NCBI GenBank assembly: GCA_041287425.1
Contig: JBEULG010000027.1
Span: forward strand, 134,877 to 198,876
From: JAFGSI01 sp041287425
Lineage (GTDB): Bacteria > Chloroflexota > Anaerolineae > Anaerolineales > Villigracilaceae
DNA length: 64,000 bases
Reading direction: 5' to 3'
The notes beneath the pieces are model-generated. The model was not told where the DNA came from, did no database searches, and worked only from the letters and a program-made list of their open reading frames with translations. The position numbers and the translations under genes are program-made. Positions 32,673 through 40,387 of this stretch are shown one piece after another (position 1 is the first letter of the stretch; each line of letters opens with the position of its first letter).

Positions 32673-32678
32673 AGAATA
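32673..32678 (-). promoter_or_regulatory. Extended -10 box of the aminotransferase operon (leaderless)
   Basis: Minus-strand TATTCT preceded by TGG; its end is 6 nt from the ATG, so the first transcribed base is predicted to be the A of the start codon. Confidence 0.6.
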
Positions 32679-32828
32679 CCATATTTTCAATTCAGAGGAC
32701 ACCCTCTCCCCTTTCCCGGTTTTGACGGAGAGCGAAGAATCTCCCCGCGAAGAACCCGTTCCCTGCGAGAGAATCCATTTTTACACGCTTATTTAGTCCC
32801 TTTTTATATTGACGGCGCATTTGTGGAT

Positions 32829-32834
32829 TAAAAT
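32829..32834 (+). promoter_or_regulatory. -10 box of hutI (leaderless)
   Basis: TAAAAT ends 6 nt before the hutI ATG at 32841. A TTGACG at 32809-32814 is only 14 bp away, too close for an ideal -35. Confidence 0.55.
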
Positions 32835-32840
32835 ACCCTC

Positions 32841-34121
32841 ATGCTCATTCATTCCGCCTCCCAACTCCTGACCCTGGCCGGCGGACCGCAGCGCGGCAGC
32901 CGTCTCGGCGACCTGGGCCTGCTCGAAGACGGCGCCGTGCTCATCCGCGGCGAGGCAATCGCCGCTGTCGGCCCGACCCGCGACCTGTTGGCCGCTTTCC
33001 CCGATGAGCCGCGCCTGGACGCCTCCGGCTGCGTCGTCCTGCCCGGCTTCGTTGACCCGCATACGCACCTGGTCTGGGCCGGCGACCGCGCCGCCGAGTT
33101 CGAGATGAAAATGGCCGGCGCCCGCTACCTCGACATCCTGGCCGCCGGCGGCGGCATCCTCTCCACCGTGCGCGCCACCCGCGCCGCCCCGCTCGACGAC
33201 CTGCTGGCCCAGACGCGAGGGCGCGCCCTGCGCATGTTCGCCCACGGCACCACCACCGCCGAAGCCAAGACCGGTTACGGGCTGGAGACCGCCGCCGAAC
33301 TGAAACTGCTCGAGGCCCTCCTGCGCCTGGACGAGGCGGGCCCGCTCGAAATCGCGCCGACCTTCCTGGGCGCCCACGCCATCGCTCCCGAATTCAAGAA
33401 CGACCCCGATGGCTACACGAAAGTCGTCTGCGATGACATGCTCCCCGCCGTCCGCCGCTGGTGGCAGGAGCGCCACGCCTCGCCCCGCCCCCTGCCCTTC
33501 GTGGACGTCTTCTGCGAGACCGGCGCCTTCGACCTGGCCCAAAGCGAACAAATCCTGAGCCGCGCCCGCGACCTGGGCTTCCCGCTCAAAATCCACGCCG
33601 ACGAGTTCGACAACCTGGGTGGGGCCTCGCTCGCCGTCCGGCTGGGGGCCGCCTCCGCCGACCACCTGGTCAAGACCTCCGCCGCCGACATCGCCGCCCT
33701 GGGGGCCTCCGAGACGGTCGCCGTTTCGCTGCCCTGCACCCCCTTCGGCCTGGCCGAGAGCGAGTACACCCCCGCTGCCGCCATTCTCGCCGCCGACGGC
33801 ATCCTCGCCCTGGCGACCGACTGCAACCCCGGCACGGCCTGGAACGAGTCGATGCAATTCGTCATCGCCCTGGCCTGCCGCGCCCTGAAACTGACGCCCG
33901 CTCAGGCCATCGCCGCCTCCACCATCAACGCCGCCCACGCCATCCGCCGCGCCGACCGGATCGGTTCGCTGGAGACGGGCAAGCAAGCCGATTTGCTCAT
34001 CCTGGACGTCGCCGATTACCGTCAGTTGGGCTACCGCTTTGGGAGCAACCTGGTCCGCATCGTGGTCAAGCGCGGCCGCCCCTATGAGGTCGGCGCCGGA
34101 ATCCGTCCCTGGCAGGGCTGA
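32841..34121 (+). CDS. hutI: Imidazolonepropionase
   Basis: 426-aa amidohydrolase cleaving 4-imidazolone-5-propionate to N-formimino-glutamate, the third step of histidine degradation. Metal ligands: PGFVDPHTHLVWAGDR (HxH), IHADEFDN, DHLVKTS, and LATDCNPGTAWNESM (Asp). GILSTVRATRAA and TTAEAKTGYGLE are HutI-specific. No hutH, hutU or hutG lies in the window, so the pathway is dispersed or this gene stands apart. Very GC-rich third positions. No ribosome-binding site; the -10 box adjoins the ATG. Confidence 0.95.
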   Translation: MLIHSASQLLTLAGGPQRGSRLGDLGLLEDGAVLIRGEAIAAVGPTRDLLAAFPDEPRLDASGCVVLPGFVDPHTHLVWAGDRAAEFEMKMAGARYLDILAAGGGILSTVRATRAAPLDDLLAQTRGRALRMFAHGTTTAEAKTGYGLETAAELKLLEALLRLDEAGPLEIAPTFLGAHAIAPEFKNDPDGYTKVVCDDMLPAVRRWWQERHASPRPLPFVDVFCETGAFDLAQSEQILSRARDLGFPLKIHADEFDNLGGASLAVRLGAASADHLVKTSAADIAALGASETVAVSLPCTPFGLAESEYTPAAAILAADGILALATDCNPGTAWNESMQFVIALACRALKLTPAQAIAASTINAAHAIRRADRIGSLETGKQADLLILDVADYRQLGYRFGSNLVRIVVKRGRPYEVGAGIRPWQG

Positions 34122-34143
34122 CAAGACTGACAGGTCGTTTCTC

Positions 34144-34172
34144 TTGCCCTGCCGGGCAAAGAAGACTAAAAT
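34144..34172 (+). promoter_or_regulatory. Promoter of the response regulator/inositol phosphatase pair
   Basis: TTGCCC (34144-34149), 17-bp spacer, TAAAAT (34167-34172). Predicted start 34179, 3 nt before the ATG at 34182. Confidence 0.65.
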
Positions 34173-34181
34173 AAAAAGGCT

Positions 34182-34814
34182 ATGAACATTCCTTCTGGTC
34201 CCATTCTGGTTGTCGAAGACGTCTCCAACGTCCTGGAACTGCTCGAAGTCACCCTGCGCTTCAAGGGCTATCCGGTCGTCACGGCCAAAAACGGTCAAGA
34301 AGCCCTCATCATGATCGAAAAGGAACGGCCGGCGCTGGTGATTACCGACATCCTCATGCCCAAGATGGACGGCTACGCCCTGGCACACCGCATCCGTTCC
34401 AATCCGCAGACCCAGGACCTGCCCATCATCTTCCTTTCGGCCACCTACGTCACGCCGGAGGACAAAGACTTTGCCATCAGCCTGGGAGCGGCGCGCTTCA
34501 TCGAGAAGCCAATCGACACCGAGGAGTTCCTCTTGACGGTTGCCGAACTGCTGACGACCGACCCTGAGCCGCCGCGCCAGCCGCTGGGAGAACGCGAGTT
34601 CTACACCGGCTACCGCGAGCGCCTGGAGCACAAGTTGCGCCACAAGAACACCCAAATTGCGCGCACCGAACGCCTGCTGACCACCCTGCCGCCCAATCAG
34701 CGACCGGCCTTCGAGGCACTCCTGCAACAGGCCAAGAACGACCGCGACGAGATTCAGGCGGAACTGGCCCAAATTCACCGCATCCTCGAAGAAACCCGCA
34801 ACGCCCAGAAATAA
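34182..34814 (+). CDS. Response regulator with C-terminal coiled coil
   Basis: 210-aa protein. The receiver domain (1-122) has acidic pocket VVEDV, Asp56 (LVITDILMPKMDG), Ser in IIFLSATYV, and Lys109 (FIEKPID), so it should accept phosphate. Residues 135-210 are charged and helical (ERLEHKLRHKNTQIARTERLL, AKNDRDEIQAELAQIHRILEE), probably a coiled coil acting as a protein-interaction output. No DNA-binding or enzymatic domain. The stop codon abuts the next gene's ATG (TAAATG), so it is co-translated with the inositol-phosphatase-like gene. Confidence 0.9.
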   Translation: MNIPSGPILVVEDVSNVLELLEVTLRFKGYPVVTAKNGQEALIMIEKERPALVITDILMPKMDGYALAHRIRSNPQTQDLPIIFLSATYVTPEDKDFAISLGAARFIEKPIDTEEFLLTVAELLTTDPEPPRQPLGEREFYTGYRERLEHKLRHKNTQIARTERLLTTLPPNQRPAFEALLQQAKNDRDEIQAELAQIHRILEETRNAQK

Positions 34815-35606
34815 ATGCAGCCCACGCTGAACGTGCTCGAAGAACTGGCCCGCGCTGCCGGGGAGATTCTGCGCGCCGGCTACGAGCGGGATTTGCAAGT
34901 GGAATACAAAGGCGCCATTGACCCGGTCACCGAAGTGGACCGCCGCTCCGAAGCCTATCTCCTGGGCGAGATAGGCCGCCGTTTTCCGGCCAGCCGCGTC
35001 CTGGCCGAGGAATCGGGGGCAAGCGGCACCGGCAACGGCGGCCTGTGGTACATTGATCCCCTCGATGGGACGGTCAACTACGCTCATGGCGTGCCGATTT
35101 TCGCCGTCTCCATCGCCTATGCTCCGGCCGGCGAAGTGACGCTGGGTGTGGTTTACGACCCGCTGCGCGACGAACTCTTCAGCGCCGAACGCGGCCGAGG
35201 CGCCCGGCTGAACGGCCGCCGCCTGCAAGTCTCACGGGTGAGCGAGTTGCAGCGCAGCCTGCTCGTCACCGGCTTTCCTTACGACATCCTGCACTCGCCG
35301 CGCAACAACTTCGACCACTTTGCCCGCCTGGCCAAATTGACTCAGGGGGTGCGCCGTCTCGGCTCGGCGGCCCTCGACCTGTGCTATGTGGCCGCCGGCC
35401 GCTTCGACGGTTATTGGGAACTCAAACTCAGCCCCTGGGACCTGGCCGCCGGCGGCCTGATTGCCGCCGAAGCGGGGGCGCAGGTCACCGACCTGGACGG
35501 CCAGCCCGACTACCTGACGAGCGGCTCGGTTCTGGCCGCCCCTCCCGCGCTGCACCCGCAAATCCTGGCGGCCCTGCACGTCCCGCCAGAAGCCGACAGA
35601 CTGTGA
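34815..35606 (+). CDS. Inositol monophosphatase family protein
   Basis: 263-aa Mg-dependent, Li-sensitive-type phosphatase. Metal motifs are intact: VLAEESGASG (Glu), LWYIDPLDGTVNYAHGVPIF (the DPxDGT motif), and SPWDLAAGGLIAAEAGAQV. Candidate substrates are inositol-1-phosphate, histidinol phosphate or bisphosphorylated nucleotides; the sequence does not decide. Starts directly at the stop of the response regulator gene. Confidence 0.93.
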   Translation: MQPTLNVLEELARAAGEILRAGYERDLQVEYKGAIDPVTEVDRRSEAYLLGEIGRRFPASRVLAEESGASGTGNGGLWYIDPLDGTVNYAHGVPIFAVSIAYAPAGEVTLGVVYDPLRDELFSAERGRGARLNGRRLQVSRVSELQRSLLVTGFPYDILHSPRNNFDHFARLAKLTQGVRRLGSAALDLCYVAAGRFDGYWELKLSPWDLAAGGLIAAEAGAQVTDLDGQPDYLTSGSVLAAPPALHPQILAALHVPPEADRL

Positions 35607-35624
35607 AAAAAAGGACAAAGTGGG

Positions 35625-35630
35625 TATAAT
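35625..35630 (+). promoter_or_regulatory. -10 box upstream of the M29 aminopeptidase gene
   Basis: Perfect TATAAT, predicted start about 35637, leaving a 23-nt leader that contains the GGAGG ribosome-binding site. No convincing -35. Confidence 0.6.
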
Positions 35631-35659
35631 CTACGCATTGTCCATCACAGGAGGTTCTC

Positions 35660-36763
35660 TTGAGCGACCCACGCGTTGAAAAACTGTCCGAAATCCTGGT
35701 GGATTACTCGGCCAACATCAAACCCGGCGACCGGGTGGCCATCGAGGCGACCACCGCCGCCGTCCCGCTGGTACGCGCCGTCTATGCCCGCGTCCTTGAG
35801 CGCGGCGGCCATCCGGCCCTGCTGCTCGACCTGACCGACCAGGACGAAATCCTGTTCGCCAAGGCCAGCGACGAACAACTCGACGAGATTCCCGTCTTCC
35901 GCAAACTGGCCTACGATCAGTTCGAGAGCCGCATTCGGATTGCCTCGGCCACCAACCCGCGCGCCCTCTCGCATGTCGATCCGGCCCGTCAGCGACGGCG
36001 GCAGAAGGCCCTCGCCCCCATCCTCGAGGCCCAGATGCGGCGCGGCGCGGAGGGAGCGTTCAAGTGGGTCAGCACGCTCTTCCCGACCGAAGGGTACGCC
36101 ATCGAGGCTGAGATGAGCCTGCGCGAATTCGAAGATTTCGTCTACCGCGCCTGTCACGCCGACCAGAAAGACCCGGTGGCTTACTGGAAAAAGGTCAAGG
36201 AGGCCCAGGCCAAAATCATCGAACGCATCGAGGGCCATCATCAAGTCAGCCTGCGCGGCCCGAACGTGGACCTGACGCTCAGCATCAAAGGCCGCAAGTT
36301 CGTCAACGGCTGCGGGACGCACAACATGCCCGACGGCGAAATCTACACCGGCCCGGTGGAAGACTCGCTCAACGGCTGGGTGAAATTCTCCTTCCCGGCC
36401 ATTTACAGCGGCGTGATGGTTGAGGGCGTGGAATTGACCTTCTCCAGCGGCAAAGTCGTCCAGGCCAAAGCGGTCAAGAATCAGGCCTTTCTGCTGGAAA
36501 TGCTCGAGGCCGACCCCGGCGCCCGCTACGTGGGCGAATTCGCCATCGGCACCAACATGGAAGTGGACCGCTTCTCGCACAACATCTTGTTCGATGAGAA
36601 AATCGGCGGCTCGTTCCACATGGCGCTCGGCGCCGGCTACCCTGAGACCGGCTCGAAGAACAAGTCCATCATCCACTGGGACATGATTTGCGGAATGAAA
36701 GACGATTCCGAGATTGTGGTGGATGGCGAGGTCATGTATCGCAACGGTGAGTTCTGTTTGTAG
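35660..36763 (+). CDS. M29-family metallo-aminopeptidase
   Basis: 367-aa thermophilic-type aminopeptidase (AmpS/AmpT family). Family features: VEKLSEILVDYSANIKPGDRVAIEA at the N-terminus, the metal ligands within VEGVELTFSSGKVVQAKA (Glu), EMLEADPGARYVGEFAIGTN (Glu), FDEKIGGSFHMALGAGYPET (Glu, His) and NKSIIHWDMICGM (His, Asp). The start is TTG with GGAGG 5 nt upstream. Cytosolic peptide turnover is the expected role. Followed by a bidirectional terminator. Confidence 0.93.
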   Translation: MSDPRVEKLSEILVDYSANIKPGDRVAIEATTAAVPLVRAVYARVLERGGHPALLLDLTDQDEILFAKASDEQLDEIPVFRKLAYDQFESRIRIASATNPRALSHVDPARQRRRQKALAPILEAQMRRGAEGAFKWVSTLFPTEGYAIEAEMSLREFEDFVYRACHADQKDPVAYWKKVKEAQAKIIERIEGHHQVSLRGPNVDLTLSIKGRKFVNGCGTHNMPDGEIYTGPVEDSLNGWVKFSFPAIYSGVMVEGVELTFSSGKVVQAKAVKNQAFLLEMLEADPGARYVGEFAIGTNMEVDRFSHNILFDEKIGGSFHMALGAGYPETGSKNKSIIHWDMICGMKDDSEIVVDGEVMYRNGEFCL

Positions 36764-36778
36764 CCTGCACCCCCGAAA

Positions 36779-36816
36779 CGAAAAGCGCAACCCCGGCGAG
36801 GGTTGCGCTTTTGTTT
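36779..36816. terminator. Bidirectional intrinsic terminator
   Basis: AAAAGCGCAACCC (36781-36793) and GGGTTGCGCTTTT (36800-36812) form a 13-bp stem with a 6-nt loop, flanked by A and T runs. It serves both the M29 gene (plus) and the convergent DUF2179 gene (minus). Confidence 0.92.
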
Positions 36817-36826
36817 TCTCCGGAGG

Positions 36827-37369
36827 TTACGCCCGCCAGAAGCCGCGCCGCAGGGGACGCACATCTTCCGATGTGATGAACGCTTCCGGGTCGGCTTCCC
36901 GGACGGCCTGTTCGGCCCCGGCCGCATCCTTGCGCTGGACGCTGCAATGCAACAGGCTGACCATGCCGTCCCGGCCGCGCGCTGGGATTTCGGTCACCGC
37001 AAAGCCGGCCTGACGCAGCGCCTGGGCCACAGCCGCCCCGCGCCGCGGACTGATGACGCTCAATTGCACATGGCCGATGGCCAGCCGCTCCTCAATCCAC
37101 ATCCCGACCACGTTGCCGGTGGCAAAGCCGGCCGCATAGCCCAAGATGTTGAGAGGGTTATCGAGATGGCTCAACACCGAGGTGATGGCAATCACGAAGA
37201 TGACCGACTGCATGAAACCCAGCCCCCAGGCGATTCCTTTGCGGCCGCGCACCACGAAGAGCATGCGCAAGGTGTCAAATGTCATGTCGGTGACGCGCAG
37301 GGCAAAGATGCCCAGCGCTCCCAGCCAGGCGGAGAGGGAGAGCAATTGAGTCCACAAGGGAGTTTCCAT
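36827..37369 (-). CDS. DUF2179/UPF0316 membrane protein
   Basis: 180-aa protein: three spans in the first 95 residues (AWLGALGIFALRVTDMTFDTL, GFMQSVIFVIAITSVLSHL, ILGYAAGFATGNVVGMWIE) with the family sequence RVTDMTFDTLRMLFVVRGRK. A cytosolic C-terminal domain of the nitrogen-regulatory-like alpha/beta type follows (QALRQAGFAVTEIPARGRDG, VSLLHCSVQRKDA). Biochemical role unknown. It starts 16 bp after the glucan phosphorylase gene, probably in the same message. Confidence 0.88.
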   Translation of the reverse strand: METPLWTQLLSLSAWLGALGIFALRVTDMTFDTLRMLFVVRGRKGIAWGLGFMQSVIFVIAITSVLSHLDNPLNILGYAAGFATGNVVGMWIEERLAIGHVQLSVISPRRGAAVAQALRQAGFAVTEIPARGRDGMVSLLHCSVQRKDAAGAEQAVREADPEAFITSEDVRPLRRGFWRA

Positions 37370-37385
37370 AAAACGCTTCCGCCTC

Positions 37386-39536
37386 TCAGCCGGATTTCAT
37401 CGCCGGCAGGTACAAGCGCTCGACATACTCCTTGAGCATGCGCCGCGTGCTGAATAAGGGCGTGATTGTGCGCATGGACTGCTTCATGCGCGCCACCCAT
37501 TTGCGGGGCATGTCGTCCACGCCGCGCTCATCGTAATAGAGCGGGACGATTTCCGTTTCCAGGGTCTGATACAGGCTTTCGGCTTCCTGATCGTCATCGG
37601 AGTCTTCTTCGAGGCCGGCATCCCTGCCGATGGCCCAGCCGTTTTCGCCGTTGTAGGCCTCCCGCCACCAGCCATCGAGGACGGAGAAGTTGAGAACGCC
37701 GTTCAGGGCGGCCTTCATGCCCGAGGTCCCGGAGGCCTCGTTGGGACGGCGCGGGGTATTGAGCCACACGTCCACTCCTTGAACCAGGTAACGGGCCAGG
37801 TTCATGTCGTAATCTTCCAGGAAGACCAGCCGGCCGCCGTTCTCGGCCTTTTTGACCGCCCGATAGACCTCCTGGATGAGCATCTTGCCGGGTTCGTCGG
37901 CCGGATGGGCTTTGCCGGCAAAGATAATCTGCACCGGCCGGTTGGGCTTGTTGACAATCGCCAGCAGACGGTCAAGGTCGGAGAGGACCAGGTTGGCGCG
38001 TTTGTAGGTGGCAAAGCGGCGGGCAAAGCCGATGGTCAGGGCATAAGGATCGAGCATCACGCCCGAAGCGATAACCTGGACGGGATGGAAGCCGCCCTGC
38101 ATCCAGCGCTTGCGGGCGCGGTCCATAATGTAGAAGGCCAGTTTGCGCTTGAGATGATTGCGCACCGCCCACAATTCCTGGTCGGGAATCAGGTCAATCT
38201 TTTCCCAGGTTTCCGGGTCGTCGAGGTGTTCGAGCCAGTCCTCGCCCAGGTAACGGTCATAGAGCACGCGCAGGCGGCGCGCCATCCAACTGGCAGTGTG
38301 GACGCCGTTGGTGATGTAGGTAATCGGCACATCGTCTTCGTCTTTGGCTTCGGGCCACAGGAAACGCCACATCGCCCGCGAGACGTGTCCGTGCAGTTCG
38401 GAGACAGCATTGCGGCCATCCGACAGGCGCAGGGCCAGGATGGGCATGCTGAAGGTCTCGCCCCAGGGCTGGCGGTTGCGGGCCAGGTTGATGAACTGAT
38501 CGGCGGTCAGCCCCAGGCCGGGCCACAGCATCGCCAAGTACTTGTCCACCAGCCAGAGAGGAAATTCGTCGTTGCCGGCCGGAACGGGGGTGTGGGTGGT
38601 GAAAATGTTGCTCTTGCGCGTCCTGGCAATGGCTTGTTCGAAGGGCATCCCCTGGGCAACCAGTTCGCGCGCCCGCTCGAGGGTCAGGAAAGCCGCGTGG
38701 CCCTCGTTCATGTGCCAGACTTTCGGTTCGAAGCCCAGGGCGCGCAGGGCGCGCACCCCGCCGACGCCAAGCACAATTTCCTGCAAGATGCGCAAGTCGA
38801 GGTCCGACCAGTACAGGCGCGTGGTCAGGCGACGGTCGGCCGGGGCATTGGCTTCGATGTTCGTATCGAGCAGATAGAGCGGGACACGCCCGACGCGCAA
38901 TTCCCAAATGTGGACGTTGACCTGGCGGTCGGGGAAGTCCACTTTCACCGTCAGCGGCTGGCCATCCTCGTCCAGGACTTTCAGGACGGGCAATTCATCA
39001 AAGTTGAGCGGGTTGTTGATGGCATCCTGCCAGCCGTCTTCGGAGATGCGCTGCGAGAAGTAGCCCTCGCTGTACATGAATCCCACCCCGACCAGCGGCA
39101 GGCCCAGGTCGCTGGCCTCTTTCAGGTGGTCGCCGGCCAGCACGCCCAGCCCGCCGGAGTAAATCGGCAGAATTTCGTGCAGACCGAATTCCATCGAGAA
39201 GTAAGCGATTTGATTCTTGCAGCGCCCTTTGTAGGTGCGGGCGCACCAGGTATCGCTGGCCTTGAGGTAGGCATCGAAATCGGCAAAGACGCGGTCGTAC
39301 AGGTCGAGATAGAGCGGGTTTTGGGACGCGGCGTTCAATTCAGCGCGGCTGACGGTGCGCAGGAAGCGCAACGGGTTGTGGTTGACGCTTTCCCACAGGG
39401 CAAAGTCAATGCGCGTGAACAGGCGCTGGACGGTGGGATTCCAGGCCCACCACAGGTTGTAGGCCAGTTCACGCAGCCGCGCGATGCGCCGCGGCAGGTC
39501 GAAATGGTTGGGCAGTTTGGTGCGGAACGTATTCAT
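37386..39536 (-). CDS. glgP: Alpha-glucan (glycogen) phosphorylase, GT35
   Basis: 716-aa phosphorylase releasing glucose-1-phosphate from storage or imported alpha-glucans. It has the short Thermus-like architecture with an N-terminal DUF3417-type region (RIARLRELAYNLWWAWNPTVQRLF). Active-site pieces: YSGGLGVLAGDHLKEASDLGLPLVGVG, THTPVPAGNDEFP, YITNGVH, and the PLP/phosphate region NEASGTSGMKAALNGVLNFSVLDGWW, where the PLP Lys precedes AALNG. A ribosome-binding site (AAAGGAAG) precedes the ATG. Divergent from the lut genes. Confidence 0.95.
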   Translation of the reverse strand: MNTFRTKLPNHFDLPRRIARLRELAYNLWWAWNPTVQRLFTRIDFALWESVNHNPLRFLRTVSRAELNAASQNPLYLDLYDRVFADFDAYLKASDTWCARTYKGRCKNQIAYFSMEFGLHEILPIYSGGLGVLAGDHLKEASDLGLPLVGVGFMYSEGYFSQRISEDGWQDAINNPLNFDELPVLKVLDEDGQPLTVKVDFPDRQVNVHIWELRVGRVPLYLLDTNIEANAPADRRLTTRLYWSDLDLRILQEIVLGVGGVRALRALGFEPKVWHMNEGHAAFLTLERARELVAQGMPFEQAIARTRKSNIFTTHTPVPAGNDEFPLWLVDKYLAMLWPGLGLTADQFINLARNRQPWGETFSMPILALRLSDGRNAVSELHGHVSRAMWRFLWPEAKDEDDVPITYITNGVHTASWMARRLRVLYDRYLGEDWLEHLDDPETWEKIDLIPDQELWAVRNHLKRKLAFYIMDRARKRWMQGGFHPVQVIASGVMLDPYALTIGFARRFATYKRANLVLSDLDRLLAIVNKPNRPVQIIFAGKAHPADEPGKMLIQEVYRAVKKAENGGRLVFLEDYDMNLARYLVQGVDVWLNTPRRPNEASGTSGMKAALNGVLNFSVLDGWWREAYNGENGWAIGRDAGLEEDSDDDQEAESLYQTLETEIVPLYYDERGVDDMPRKWVARMKQSMRTITPLFSTRRMLKEYVERLYLPAMKSG

Positions 39537-39620
39537 GGCTCTTCCTTTGCGGCGGCAATCATACCATGAGATTCGAGATTCGGAGGCCGCTCGTCACCCC
39601 GCAACCCTCACATCCGACAC

Positions 39621-39649
39621 CTGTCAATCAGGAGTGAGTGAGATACAAT
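39621..39649 (+). promoter_or_regulatory. Promoter of lutA-lutBC, leaderless
   Basis: CTGTCA (39621-39626), 17-bp spacer, TACAAT (39644-39649). The predicted first base is 39656, the A of the lutA start codon. Confidence 0.75.
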
Positions 39650-39655
39650 GAAAGT

Positions 39656-40384
39656 ATGCCCGAAACCGTCCAACTTTTCATTACCTGCCTGATTGACTCC
39701 TTCTTCCCGCACATCGGTGAGGCGATGGTGCACGTCCTCAACCGCGCCGGCCTGCAGGTGGAATTCCCGCTCGAACAAACCTGCTGCGGACAGCCGGCCT
39801 TCAACGCCGGCCTGCGCTCGGAGGCGCGACCCCTGGCCTGCCGCCTCATCGAGACCTTCGAGCGCACCCGCGGCGACATCCTCATCCCCTCCGGCTCGTG
39901 CGCCCACATGATTCGCCACGGCTACGCGGAACTCTTCCGCGATGACCCCTCCTGGCTGCAACGGGCGCAGACGCTGGCCGGACGCGTCTACGAATTCACC
40001 GAGTACCTGGTGGACGTGCGCGGCCTCGCCGACCTGGGGGCGCACTGGCCGGGACGTCTGACCTACCACCCCTCCTGTCACCTGCTGCGCGGCCTGGGCG
40101 TGGACCGTCAGCCGCGCCTGCTGCTGGCCAACGTGCGCGGCGCCGAAGTGGTCGAACTGCCCGAGCGCGAAGATTGCTGCGGCTTCGGCGGCGTCTTCTC
40201 GGTCGAACACCCCGAACTCTCCGCCGAATTTCTCAAACGCAAAATCGCCAACCTGGACAAGACCGAAGCCCCCACTCTCGTGGTCGCCGACACGGGCTGC
40301 CTCATGCACCTCCAGGGCGGGCTGATGCGCCGGGGCAAGCCGCAGCGGGTGGTGCACATCGCCGAAGTTCTGAACCACAGGTAA
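39656..40384 (+). CDS. lutA: Lactate utilization protein A (CCG-domain Fe-S subunit)
   Basis: 242-aa LutA/YkgE-type protein. Two CCG modules bind an iron-sulfur cluster: LEQTCCGQPAFNAG with SGSCAHMIRHGY, and YHPSCHLLRGLG with EDCCGFGGVFSVEHPELS. With LutB and LutC it forms the flavin-independent L-lactate dehydrogenase that oxidises lactate to pyruvate. I start at MPETVQLF because the -10 box lies 6 nt upstream; an earlier ATG would precede the transcription start. The next gene follows after 3 bp. Confidence 0.93.
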   Translation: MPETVQLFITCLIDSFFPHIGEAMVHVLNRAGLQVEFPLEQTCCGQPAFNAGLRSEARPLACRLIETFERTRGDILIPSGSCAHMIRHGYAELFRDDPSWLQRAQTLAGRVYEFTEYLVDVRGLADLGAHWPGRLTYHPSCHLLRGLGVDRQPRLLLANVRGAEVVELPEREDCCGFGGVFSVEHPELSAEFLKRKIANLDKTEAPTLVVADTGCLMHLQGGLMRRGKPQRVVHIAEVLNHR

Positions 40385-40387
40385 GCC

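Noticed and set aside
32841..34121. Complete histidine utilization operon around hutI
   Set aside because: No hutH, hutU, hutG or hutC nearby; flanking genes are an aminotransferase on the other strand and a response regulator.
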